DNA of 64,000 bases from positions 50,033,442 to 50,097,441 of the forward strand of contig NC_083602.1 in assembly GCF_029168945.1 (NCBI RefSeq), written 5' to 3'. The stretch is from Cannabis sativa (lineage: Eukaryota > Streptophyta > Magnoliopsida > Rosales > Cannabaceae). Positions within the stretch are counted from its first letter, which is position 1; every line of letters begins with the position of its first letter. The position numbers and the translations under genes are program-made. This document shows, in pieces, positions 48,427 through 59,186 of the stretch. The notes under the pieces are model-generated. The model was not told the origin of the DNA and ran no database searches. It was given only the letters and a program-made list of their open reading frames with translations.

Positions 48427-48792
48427 CTACACATGATTGGTTAAGAGAGAAAAAAAAATTGAATATTCACTTTTATCATCAAGATTAGCACAATCTAGGA
48501 GAACCATTATGAATTTTTGGCATATAGATCCAATCATCATATTGCCTAAGTTCTTGAGAGAAATTCTGGAAACAAGGGAACAAAAGTCTTGCCTCTCCAT
48601 ACATTTCTCAAAGCCACTAGAAAATTTTATATATAAAAAAAGAACAAAGAACAGTACTTTGTTCAAAACAGAAGAAGGACCACACTGAAACAGAGCAGCC
48701 AAAATGCAAAGAAGAAAAAGAGAGAATCTCATGGTTTTGAATACATACAGTGATCCTATTCCTAATCTGATTGTGATCTGTGATGTAAACAT
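48427..48792 (-). other. Unrecognised frame with signal-peptide-like stretch
   Basis: The internal ATG at about 48732 begins MRFSLFLLCILAALFQCG, a hydrophobic run with a following Cys/Gly/Pro/Ser region that looks like a plant secretion signal. The rest (another hydrophobic run LFFVLFLYI, then mixed sequence) matches no domain I know. It may be a captured host exon within CACTA or chance. No exon partner could be identified. Confidence 0.25.
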
Positions 48793-49415
48793 GTATGGCG
48801 ATGATGTTTATGCTATGTCTCCCCTAAAGGTAAGATTATTAGCATTTCCAAATTCCAATGGAATGGTCAGATGAGACAATAAGCTAAGATATATTTTTCA
48901 ATTCGTACAGTAGTGCGGCTCGTACCACTAATGTAGTCCAAAACAATCATATACGTACAGGCCAACAATGTTCTGTACTGCTTTTCATTTCATAATTAGC
49001 ATTTGAAAATAAAAAAGTTTACTAGAAAATTCTGTCTAGTGTCCTTTTGTTTTACTTTTCATTATCTCTCTCTATAGTAAAATTAAAATAAGCTGAGCTT
49101 CTCTTTCTGAATTCACACTATTGCCTTTTAAAGTAATATTGTCGTTTTAATTTAATTTCTTTTCAATATCATGTGCTTTAATTCTCTATAACTATTTTTT
49201 TCTTCTTAACAAAATATGTTACTTATTTCTAATGTTCTCAATAAAGATCCTTGGATTAATAGAACATAATTCAAATGATTAGTAGGCATTGCACCTAGAA
49301 TTATTCGTTTAACCTGAGACTTCAGCATTTGGCTATAACAAAATTTTGATGTTTTTCTTAGAGTTGCTAACCAAAATTTTTAATCTTTTTAGCTTTGGAA
49401 TCTAAAGAAGAAGAA

Positions 49416-49512
49416 TTTCTAACATTCAGAAAGCCCTAATTTTGGATTAAAAACTCTCAATCTAAATTTCTAACATTCAGAAAGCCCTAATTTTAGATTA
49501 AAAACTCTCAAC
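49416..49512 (+). repeat. 51-bp tandem duplication in CACTA
   Basis: Two copies of a unit beginning TTTCTAACATTCAGAAAGCC, the second cut a few bases short; only one or two substitutions (GGATTA versus AGATTA) separate them. Confidence 0.9.
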
Positions 49513-49915
49513 AAAATGAGAAATTATCCATTGATGATGAAAATAAAGCATATATACCATGTTATTGTTATAACATAGAGCAAGACAGAAAGAGAGGGAA
49601 ATAGAGAGACTTACGGAGGTGGCCAGCCGGTTCGAAATCACAACCTTCAGAGCTGATGAGGACGGGCGAGACCTGTTATAACACAGAGAGACTGAGAGAA
49701 AGAGAGAGATTGAAAGAGAGAGAACGCAAGAGAAAAAGAGAGGGAAAGAGAGAGACTAACGGAGGTGGGAAAATCGCAGTTCCATTGACACCTTTAGACC
49801 TTCGAAATCGCAAGAGAGAAAGAGAGGGAAAGAGAGCGCTGTTCAGAGAAAAAGAGAGGGAAAAAGAGAGCTCGAAATGAAAGTGTCATCTGTTTGGGGG
49901 TAAGTGAAAAATAGG

Positions 49916-50205
49916 AGGATTAGCGTCGTTTTGTCACACTCACAATATCTTTACCGTCGGTTTTAAAAGGCCACATAAAGCATAAGTGAGGCTTTTAAAA
50001 CGATGCTAATAATGAACGAATTTTTTTAATTTTTTGACTTTTGTCGTCGGTTGGGTAATTAGTGACGGAGTAAGAACCGACGCAATTTATGTATTTTTTG
50101 TAACATTTTAAAAATGACGAATATATTCAATATGGTACTATTCACGTCGGTCAACGCGATGAACAGTCGCGTTGACCGACGTGAATAGTGACTTTTGTAG
50201 TAGTG
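49916..50205. repeat. CACTA subterminal repeats and terminal hairpin, transposase-5' end
   Basis: GTCGGTT/GCGTCG motifs recur from 49923 to the end. At 50137-50189 there is a perfect hairpin with 23-bp arms (50137-50159 and 50167-50189) and a 7-base loop. Its arm contains CACGTCGGTCAACGCGA, i.e. the subterminal motif. The 13-bp terminal repeat follows three bases later. Confidence 0.92.
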
Positions 50206-50939
50206 AAGGAAAAGTTTCAACTATTCCAGAAAAGATAAAGCCATGAAATAATTTCTTAAATCAACAGTGAGAGGTCTTAGATATGCTTTTGTATGCCTTA
50301 GACCAGACACCTGCTGTTGAGTGGGAGTAATGAGTAGGTATCAGATTAATCCAGGAGAAGAACATTGGAAGACAATCAAGTAAATCTTAAGATAAAGAAG
50401 AGGAACTATATGTTAGTCTATAAGGGTGTGTTTAAAACTCTTAGACTACACCACATCAGATTTCGAAATTTTCCTTTGTGCTAGAAAATCTTTCTGATAA
50501 GATGGGATTACTCTGGGGGTGGAATAGTGATTTTGGAGAAGTATAAAAACCTATCTGAAGTCTCTAGGTCTACCAGAAAGGGACTGAATGTTAAAGTTGC
50601 AGGAACGGTACTTATTCAGTCTAAGGAAAGTTCTATACATTTTTGGCAGCATTCCAAATTGCCTAAAAAAGTAGTGTTAATTTCCTGATTAACCAAAAGT
50701 AGTTGCCAAAGGTATGTATAGAATCTAGTATCCCAAGAGAGTAAACATATAGAGAGGAATTTCACATTATCAATAATTTTGTGATTAAGGAAGAGTAATG
50801 GTGGAGAAAAGGTTGTGGTTTATTCAACCTTTCAAATCCTATTACGAGGAGTTTACTACTACTACACTTGATTTGTATATCGATGTGTTGAGATTATTTG
50901 AAACGCACTTTTTATTTTATATTAGTGCAAGTGGGAGTT
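50206..50939 (+). pseudogene. Copia C interior, part 2 (RT end and RNase H, decayed)
   Basis: Continues the interior after CACTA, starting with the right AAG target copy. Frame-by-frame reading recovers STVRGLRYAFVCLRPDTC and SRYQINPGEEHW (about 50250-50370), matching the copia segment GL.YA..C.RPD...SRYQ.NPG..HW just before RNase H, and TTSDF near 50450 where family members have YTDSDF. Several frame changes are needed. The PPT AAGTGGGAG lies at 50929-50937. Confidence 0.78.
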
Positions 50940-51900
50940 TGTTGGGTTTTATGCCCTAAATAAAACTCATTTCAATATAATCAGATTTACTTATTAATAT
51001 AGATCAGAAATAACGTTTAATGTTGCATGGTTCACATGATTTATTTCATGATTATATGTACATAATGTATAAATTCATCTGAAACCCTTTTCACATACTT
51101 GATCCTGTTTATTGTGTCGTCAACACATTGGAAAGTAAACATGACTATGTGAATAAAGTTTCCTAGATTTATCAGACATAGGGTTTTACTAATATGATAA
51201 TCTACAACAGAGTTTACTTGCATTTGGAGAAGTGCTATGTTCTTTCCAGAGCATTGGTTAAAGTAAAGCTTCAAAGTTGGATGCATGGAGTATGCATCGG
51301 AAGGGACCGATATTGAACTTTGACTTAGATTTATTAAACTTACCGTAATATCTATTCAAGTCAATATCGCCTAGTTGATCCTAGATCAAATGTTCTTAAT
51401 CCTGTTATGATTAGGCTCAATCTTGAAAGGCTATTCGTGTTCTTTGATTTGTTAGTTGAGCCTACTTTTAGGTCAGGGTGATACGTACATTTTGGGAACA
51501 CGGTAGTGCAATTGAGTGGGAGCGCTAGCATAAACATGGAATCTATAGCTTCTATCTGGCGAATAGTAAGCAAAGGATGATCTCCTTCGAGCTTGACCAA
51601 ACGAACATAAATGGTGGAGTACTCATTTCACATAAGCTGAAATATCATTTATACGGGGTTAAGTGTTTTAAGGATAAAATACATTGTAGGGTGTCACGGT
51701 AATCTAATCCCTTTATTGAGAGTGCAATTCTAAGTTCTATGCGTGGATTCAACGAAGAATTAATAAGTTAGTGAATTTTAGTGCTAAATTCTTGATCTAC
51801 TTATTGGAAGCTTGGCTATATAGACCCATGGTCCCCGCACTAGTTGAGATAATATTGCTTGTAAGACTCATATAATTGGTTTTGATTAATCAATTGTAAT
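50940..51900 (+). repeat. Copia C 3' LTR, left piece
   Basis: Starts TGTTGGGTTTTATGCCC and runs to CAATTGTAAT, where Tekay G2 inserted; the right part is beyond the window or beyond D. About 100 bp are deleted near 51718 (CCCTTTA joined to TTGAGAG) relative to the C 5' LTR and D. Small frames here are not genes. Confidence 0.93.
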
Positions 51901-54215
51901 TGTAAAGACCGCTTAGTTTAATTTGGAAATTAGCAGTTAATCACGTTTAATTATGAAAATTATTTATAGCTATTTAAATAATTATTATACTGTTATTGTT
52001 GAATTCTGAGATGCATTTATGTTATTCAGTAGTTTTCATAATTTTGCATTTCCGGTGCCCGGTAATATGGAACTCGGTGTTTGGCTCAGTAAAATCACAA
52101 CTTAGTATGTTAGTAGTTTGGGACGGTTTATTAGACATTGGGAATGTCGGGAATGGCCGGGAATTTAGAATTTCCCAAAAATACCCCTTTAGTGTTTTTT
52201 ATGTGGTTTTAGTGTGGAGGGGCAAAATGGTCTTTTTACCCCATTATTAGTTTGTCTTTTTGTGGTTTAATAAATGAGAAATATGTGTTGTATTTGTTGA
52301 TATATTGGCTGAAATTAGTGAGTAGGTGGCATTTCTCTTATTTTTCAAACTTGGACAAAAATAGAAAAAAATTTCAAAGGAAGCTCTCTCTCTCTTTTCC
52401 TCTCCATCTCGGCCTCTTTGTGCAGCAAGGAAAAGGGGATTTTTTCTTGTGAATCTAGTAATTTTTCAGCAAGTATTGTGTGATCCTTGATGAGGTATTT
52501 CTTTGTCTAGCTTTCTTACTTTGTTTCTTGAAATTTTTGATGAAAAAGATGAGTAATGCATGATGATTTTGATGATGTTGCTGCTGTTAATTGTTGTTGT
52601 TGTTTCCTTGATTAAAATGTTGATTTAAGTAGGTTTAATTAGGTTGAATTGCATGCTAGTATTTCTTGCTATAGTTGGATAGATTTCTTGTTAAAAAGCT
52701 TGAGTTTTCAAAGAAAAAATTGAAGTTTTGGTGGCTGTAGTGTTTGCATGAGTTAGGTTTTAGTTTCTGCAGTTGTTATATGCTTGATTATGAGTTTAAA
52801 TCATGGATTCGATGCATGTTAGTTGATTTTAACCAAGTTTGAGTTTAGAACTCAAAGCTTGGGCTTTAATGGTGATTTTAGATTCTATGAGTTCTGGGTG
52901 GATTTGATGCTTTAGAAATGTTCTAGGGGATGTATAGAACAGGTCTGGAAGTTTTGGTTTGATTTCGAGTTGATTTGAGCATTAAGTGAATTTTTGAAGT
53001 TCTGCCTGCGAGGAACCGGAATTCCGGTTGTACATCCGGAATTCCGGATGGGGTTCTGAAATTTCCCAGAACCGGAATTCCGGTTGGGCAACCGGTCTAC
53101 CGGTTGGGGAAAATTCAGGAACCCTAGTTTTCCTCGATTTTATGTTTTTGGGGGTATTGCCATGCTTTTTATCGATAGGGAAACTTTTAGTTCCTAGTTT
53201 AAGTCCCCGGGAAGTGATTTAGCGTATCACTTATAGTGTTGTGATTTTTATGGTTTAGGAGCCTGTAATCCGCCGCGCAGATAGTTTCAGTCAGGTTGAC
53301 CGGCACACCTGAATTCGGAATCCAGGTAAGATTAGTATAACAATATGCATATGTAGATTACATGTTTAGCGTGCATGTAGGAAGCCTCTGAGATTACATT
53401 AGTTATGTATGTTGGCTTCGAACCATCCAACTGTGTCACGTCTGTCAGACAAATGCGAGTATGACCAGCAGTCGGAGTATGACCGGTTCGACCGATCAGG
53501 CTGACACTTAGGTTGGTGGTTCCGTACTATTTGACGTATCACGTCGGTACAGGCTGGAGTATGACCAGCAGCCGGAGTATGACCGGTTCGACCGATCAGG
53601 CTGATACTGTAACACGTCGGTACAGGCTGGAGTATGACCAGCAGCCGGAGTATGACCGGTTCGACCGATCAGGCTGTTACTTGTTAATAGTACTGTCCCT
53701 ATGAACGTTTAGAACTCAGTACCGTGTTGGACACGGCAGTTGGGGGGACTCAGTATCGTGTTGGACACAGCCGTTAGGGTTATGATCAGGGGTATGGGCG
53801 TCTGATCATGACCGGGATTTATGTATGAGTATTATTATGCTTTTCTTACTGAGTCTGTCGACTCACAGTGCTATGTTTATGTGTAGGTAAAGGCAAGGTT
53901 AGAGCTGATGGACCGTGAACGAGCCTATGAAGATTGTACATGTCGGGGCGGTTAGGCCTGGAGCGTACGATCATCGGGACAGCGAGGCTATTTTTGTAAT
54001 TAGTCGCTAGGCGACAAGTATTTTGTTTAAACAGTAAACTTTTGTAAATGATTTTGTAATCGGGATCCCGAGTCTTTTGTATAAATATTTTACAAGTTTA
54101 ATTAAAAAGCAAAAATTTTAATAATCACGTTTTCCATAAACCTCGTTGATTAGCAACGAGCTGCACAACATGTTTAAAAATCACGTAATACGCCTATGTT
54201 AGTTAGGGTGTTACA
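51901..54215 (+). repeat. G2 5' LTR
   Basis: 2315 bp, TGTAAAGACC to GTGTTACA. Has three perfect or near-perfect palindromes (53014-53029, 53034-53049, 53070-53085), each centred on GAATTC, and three copies of the LTR tandem repeat (53438-53503 degenerate, 53541-53603, 53614-53676). G1 and G0 LTRs begin TGTAAAGCCC, a family-level difference. Confidence 0.93.
53438..53676 (+). repeat. LTR tandem repeat, three copies (G2)
   Basis: Unit of 63 bp starting ACGTCGGTACAGGCTGG; copies 2 and 3 (73 bp apart) are identical by eye, copy 1 is divergent at its start. This is one copy more than in the G1 LTRs. Confidence 0.88.
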
Positions 54216-54218
54216 ATT

Positions 54219-54231
54219 TGGTATCAGAGCC
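54219..54231 (+). promoter_or_regulatory. Primer binding site of G2
   Basis: TGGTATCAGAGCC three bases after the LTR, perfect initiator tRNA-Met type, as in G1. Confidence 0.9.
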
Positions 54232-54495
54232 GCCAGGTTGTCTTTCAAAGATCGTCACGACATGTACAATCATCATCAGCAGTTAGCTCGTTCCACGGTT
54301 CAGTAAGCCTTTATTGCTTTAGTAGTTTATTTATTTATTTATGAATAAGAAAAGCCTGATAGGAAGCATGTTAGTAGCCTGATAGTAGAGTAGCGCATGT
54401 TTCGTTTTTAATTTCCAAATTAAGCGGCATTAGTAAGCTCTCCTTGAATACGACTTGATATGCCAACTCTTGGTTTCGCAGGCGGTTCCAACTAG

Positions 54496-56478
54496 ATGGA
54501 CGCCAGGCGGACTACCAGGAGCCAGGGCAATTCAGTGGGGTCGAATCAAGGACAGGGAGCTCAGTTTCCCCCGCCAGTTAGGGGCCGAGGTAGAGGTCCC
54601 CGGGGTAGGGCTCGTGGTCGGGGTGATGAGAACCCGCCACAGGCTGCCCAGGCTCCCCCAGCCGATCAGGGAGCCCAGAATTGGGAGGTTAGGTTTGCGG
54701 AAATGCAAGCCAGAATAGAAGAGCAAGACCTCAAGATTCAGAGGTTGAGACAGCAGGGTGCTCCTGCAGTTCCTGTGCCAGTAGTTCCAGTGGCACCTGC
54801 CCCTGCTGCTCAGGCCGAAGTGATTGTGGCGGCCAACAGATTGGAACCTTTATATGAACGGTTCCGGAAGCAAGCACCTCCGGTCTTTTTGGGAGGTCCA
54901 GATGTGATGAAGGTCGAACAGTGGCTGACGGTGATCACCAAAATCCTGAACTTCATGGGTGTTACCGGTAATGACAGAGTGGTGTGTGCCACTTTCCAGT
55001 TCCAGGAGGACGCTCTGGTCTGGTGGGACATGGTGTCTCAGATTCATGACGTCACCACCATGACCTGGGAAAGGTTTCAGGAACTCTTCAACGCCAAGTA
55101 TTATAATGAGGCGGTTAGAAGCGCCAAGAGGAAAGAGTTCGCTCACCTGACCCAACGAGAGAATATGAGCGTGACCGAGTATACTACTCAGTTCGACCGG
55201 TTGGCGAGGTTAGCCTCGGGAATTGTGCCAACCGACTTCAGCAAGAAAGAAAAGTACCTAGACGGGTTAAATGTGAAGATCAAACATGATTTGATGATCA
55301 CCACCGACGACAAGACCACCTATGTTGAGATGGTGGAGAAGGCACTGCGAGCTGAGGGCGCAGTTGGGTGTATGTCGGAGTCAGCTAGTACTCCGGCGAG
55401 TGGTGGGGCTCCTAACCCTCCTGCATCAGGCTTTAGCAGGGGGAGTAGTGGTTCGGCCATGGATCAGAGGAAGAGAGCATCCACTGCATCCGGTGGCTCG
55501 AGTCAGAACAAGAGTTTCCGGGGGAATCAGAATAGAGGTAGTCGTTCCAGTGGTACTGAGACCCGATTCTCCTATCCCGAGTGCCCTAGCTGCAAAAGGC
55601 ACCATCGGGGTGAGTGCAAAGGTCAGGGATGCTTTCACTGTGGCATGCCCGGACACTTCAAGAGGGACTGTCCCCAGCTCCGCTCAGAGGCACCGAGAGC
55701 TCCGACGATACCCACTCCAGCCAGGGTGTTCGCCATCACTCAGGCTGATGCAGATGCCAGCCCATCAGTTGTGACAGGTCAGCTTACTGTTAATAACTCG
55801 CTTTACTCAGTGCTGTTTGATTATGGGGCTACACATTCTTATGTGGCAGCCAGAGTCTTTAGTAAATTGGATAGACCATACGATAGATATGAATCAGGGT
55901 TTGGAACCCTATTACCTGGCGGAGAGTTGGTTATCTCCAACAGGTGGATTAGGTCTATGCCGATCAGGATAGATGGTAGAGAGTTAAGTGCTGACTTGAT
56001 AGAGATGAGTTTAGTAGAGTTCGATATTATTTTAGGAATGGATTTCCTATCTAAATATTCGGCGAGTATTGATTGCAAAAGGAAGATGGTGATCTTCCAA
56101 CCGGAAAGTGAAGAACCATTTGTGTTTGTTGGTTCAGTTCAGGGATCTCGGATCCCGGTGATTTCGGCCATGTCAACTAGAGAATTATTACATGGCGGAT
56201 GCTTAGGGTTTCTGGCCGTGGTGGTGGACACCACTCGGCCAGATACCATTCGGCCAGAGGACATCAAGGTGGTTCGGGAATTTTTAGATGTTTTTCCCGA
56301 AGAACTTCCAGGGTTACCACCTCAGCGGGAGATTGACTTCTTGATAGACTTGGCACCAGGGGTGGAACCGGTTTCCAAGGCTCCATATAGAATGGCTCCA
56401 GCTGAACTTAAGGAGTTAAAGATTCAGCTCCAAGGGTTGCTTGACATAGGGTTTATTCGGCCTAGTGTGTCACCCTAG
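54496..56478 (+). pseudogene. G2 gag, protease and start of RT, ending at a nonsense codon
   Basis: One open frame of 660 codons. Start ATG at 54496 (MDARRTTRSQ) follows a 280-nt leader. In order: basic Gly/Arg-rich N-terminus, helix MQARIEEQDLKIQRLRQQ (about 73-90), gag core (about 118-260), Ser/Gly-rich linker, CCHC knuckle [14 protein letters not shown] (about 378-391), protease at about 430-540, RT start ([14 protein letters not shown], about 597). The protease motif reads FDYGATHSYV (Asp at 442, then Tyr), where G1 has [10 protein letters not shown], so the catalytic D-S-G is changed. TAG at 56476-56478 replaces the TGG of G1 (SPWGAPVL). gag itself is intact. Confidence 0.92.
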
Positions 56479-57404
56479 GGAGCTCCGGTTTTATTGGTCA
56501 AGAAGAAAGATGGAACTATGAGGATGTGCATCGACTACAGAGAATTGAACAAGCTGACAGTGAAGAATAAATATCCATTACCTAGGATCGATGATTTGTT
56601 CGATCAGCTTCAGGGGAAGAAGGTCTTTTCTAAGATTGATCTCCGTTCGGGTTATCATCAGTTGAGAATCCGAGAGGAGGAAATTCCGAAGACGGCAATC
56701 CGCACTAGGTATGGACATTACGAATTCCTGGTAATGTCGTTCGGACTAACCAATGCTCCTGCAGAATTCATGGACTTGATGAATAGAGTATTCAAGGATT
56801 TCCTCGATATCTGTGTGATTGTGTTTATCGACGACATCCTCGTGTACTCTCAATCAGAAGAGGAGCATGAATTACATCTTCAGATGGTACTACAAGGGCT
56901 TCGGGAACACAAGCTTTATGCCAAGTTCAAGAAATGTGAATTCTGGCTATCTCAGGTGTCCTTCCTAGGGCACATCGTGAGCAAAGATGGGATCAAGGTG
57001 GATCCCGGGAAGATCGAATCCGTCAGGGATTGGCTGAGACCGAAGACTGTGACAGATATCAGAAGCTTTTTGGGTTTAGCTGGGTACTACCGTAGGTTCG
57101 TGGAAGGGTTCTCTAAAATTTCAATGCCCCTAACCGAACTTACAAAGAAGAATCAGCGATTTATTAGGTCAGACAAGTGCGAAGCTAGTTTCCAGGAGCT
57201 GAAGCAAAGGTTGATTACCGCTCCAGTGCTAGCTTTGCCTTCAGACAATGAAAAGTTTGTAGTTTATTGTGACGCATCCAGACAGGGTCTGGGGTGTGTG
57301 TTGATGCAGGCCGATCGGGTCATTGCTTATGCTTCCCGACAATTAAAGGATTACGAACAACGATACCCGACTCATGATCTAGAGTTGGCCGCGGTGGTTT
57401 TTTG
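56479..57404 (+). pseudogene. G2 RT and RNase H up to frameshift
   Basis: In the same frame as gag, after the TAG. Carries [42 protein letters not shown] and the catalytic FIDDILVYS, then RNase [11 protein letters not shown]. At 57398-57403 six T residues stand where G1 has five (16866-16870), a one-base insertion in a homopolymer that throws the frame within RNase H. The apparent start at 56494 is a TTG codon, not a real start. Confidence 0.9.
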
Positions 57405-59185
57405 CATTGAAGATTTGGCGGCATTACCTTTATGGAGAAAGGTGTGAAATCTATACCGACCATAAAAGTCTCAAGTATTTCTTTACTCAGAAAGATTTGA
57501 ACATGAGACAGAGACGTTGGTTGGAATTAGTGAAAGATTACGACTGTGAGATCCTCTATCACCCTGGGAAGGCCAATGTAGTGGCCGATGCCCTGAGCAG
57601 AAAGGGTCCCGGGCAAGTAGCTAGTATGGTTCAGATTTCACCTCAGCTAGCAGAGGATATGATTAGATTCAGCATTGAGTTTGTGGTAGGTCAGCTTCAC
57701 AACTTAACGCTGCAATCTGATCTGTTGGAAAGAATAAAAGTCGCTCAGATGACGGATCCAGAGTTAGTGAATATCAGAGATGAGGTTTTGGCTGGTCAAG
57801 CCAGGGACTTTTTAGTGTCAGACAGCGGGATGCTTTTGTATAAAGCTAGGGTTTGTGTTCCGAATAGTGTGGAACTCAGGAATGAGATCTTTGAGGAGGC
57901 TCATTCTACCCCGTATTCTCTGCATCCCGGCACCACTAAGATGTACCAAGATCTGAAACCGTACTTTTGGTGGAGCGGTATGAAGAAGAATTTAGTAGAA
58001 TTTGTATCGAGATGCCTCACTTGTCAGCAGATTAAGGCTGAACATCAGAGACCAGCAGGGTTGTTGCAGCCTCTAACCCTACCAGAATGGAAGTGGGAAG
58101 ATATCACGATGGATTTTGTGGTTGGGTTACCTAGGACCACGGGTTTGTTTGATTCCATTTGGGTAGTGGTGGATCGATTTACGAAATCTGCTCATTTTCT
58201 GCCTGTTAGAACGACTTTTACAGTGGATCAGTTGGCAGAATTATATGTCAGAGAGATAGTAAGACTTCACGGGGTACCGAAGTCTATAGTTTCGGATAGG
58301 GATCCGAAGTTCACCTCCAAATTTTGGCAAAGTTTGCAACGAGCAATGGGTACAAAGCTGAAATTCAGTATAGCATTCCATCCTCAGACAGATGGTCAGT
58401 CCGAAAGGACCATTCAGATATTGGAGGACATGTTACGAGCCTGTGTTATGGATTTTGAAGGCTCATGGAATAAATATCTACCGTTGATAGAATTTTCTTA
58501 CAACAACAGTTATCAGAGTACGATAGGAATGGCTCCCTATGAACTGTTATACGGTAGGAAGTGTAGATCTCCCATTCACTGGGATGAGACAGGGGAGAGG
58601 AAATACCTAGGTCCAGAGTCAGTGCAGCGGACCAATGAGGCAATAGAGAAGATAAAAGCTAGAATGCTTGCCTCGCAGAGTAGACAGAAGAGTTACGCAG
58701 ATCCGAAGCGAAGAGATGTTGAGTTCCAAGTAGGGGACCATGTGTTTTTACGGGTATCTCCGATGAAGGGGATCAAACGTTTCGAGAAAAGAGGCAAGCT
58801 ATGCCCTAGATTTACAGGACCTTTCGAGATTCTCGAGAAGATAGGTCAAGTGGAATACCGGTTAGCGTTGCCGCCAGCTTTATCAGCATTTCACAAAGTA
58901 TTCCATGTCTCGATGTTGAGAAAATACGTTTCAGATCCCTCTCATATACTCAGTTATGAGAGCCTAGAACTGCAGTCAGACATGACTTATGAAGAACAGC
59001 CAGTGAAAATCCTGGATAGAAAGGATAAAGTCCTTCGGAATAAGACCATAGCATTGGTCAAAGTTCTCTGGAGAAATAGCAAGGTGGAGGAAGCCACCTC
59101 GGAGCTAGAGTCAGATATGAGAGCTCAATATCCAGAGTTATTCAGGTTAGATTTCGGGGACGAAATCCTTTTAAGGGGGGGATAG
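57405..59185 (+). pseudogene. G2 RNase H end, integrase and chromodomain
   Basis: Open in the shifted frame (apparent start 57407 is TTG). RNase H resumes with [18 protein letters not shown] and [12 protein letters not shown]. Integrase has the HHCC region, Asp in ITMDFVVG, Asp in VSDRDPKF and Glu in DGQSERTIQ. The chromodomain reads EEATSELES where G0 and G1 have EEATWELES; the conserved Trp is Ser (codon 59099-59101), which should harm the aromatic cage. Ends at 59185 just before the LTR. Integrase itself is open and has its catalytic residues. Confidence 0.9.
59173..59181 (+). promoter_or_regulatory. Polypurine tract of G2
   Basis: AAGGGGGGG six bases before the 3' LTR, identical to G0. 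Confidence 0.75.
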
Positions 59186-59186
59186 T

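Larger units (their letters stand above)
45652..49915. other. CACTA upstream region, largely non-coding
   Basis: This 4.2 kb lies between the transposase start and the far subterminal repeats, so it should hold the promoter and 5' leader, possibly with an intron. Seen: AT-rich DNA, a 51-bp tandem duplication (49416-49466 and 49467-49512), a GA-rich stretch (49580-49880) with near-repeats of GAGAGGGAAAGAGAGAGACT, and a minus-strand frame at 48427-48792. The frame at 46069-46374 has no recognisable domain. No transposase-related exon was found. Confidence 0.6.
37999..50205 (-). mobile_element. CACTA (En/Spm-like) DNA transposon, 12.2 kb
   Basis: Ends are the 13-bp terminal inverted repeats CACTACTACAAAA (37999-38011) and TTTTGTAGTAGTG (50193-50205). 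The 3-bp target duplication AAG lies at 37996-37998 and 50206-50208. Subterminal regions carry many GTCGGT/ACCGAC-type motifs. Two minus-strand genes lie inside: a TNP2-type transposase and a TNPA/Ulp1-type gene. The element sits in copia C pol; the unoccupied version of the site can be read in copia B at 23590-23650. Confidence 0.97.

Noticed and set aside
49656..49880. Plus-strand frame rich in Arg/Glu/Lys
   Set aside because: It is the translation of a GA-rich low-complexity stretch in the CACTA leader; no domain and near-tandem repeats explain it.
53541..53676. GGTTCGACC in LTR repeats resembling a tRNA B box
   Set aside because: No A box at suitable spacing and no cloverleaf; the match is partial, so a polymerase III promoter or tRNA remnant is not supported.
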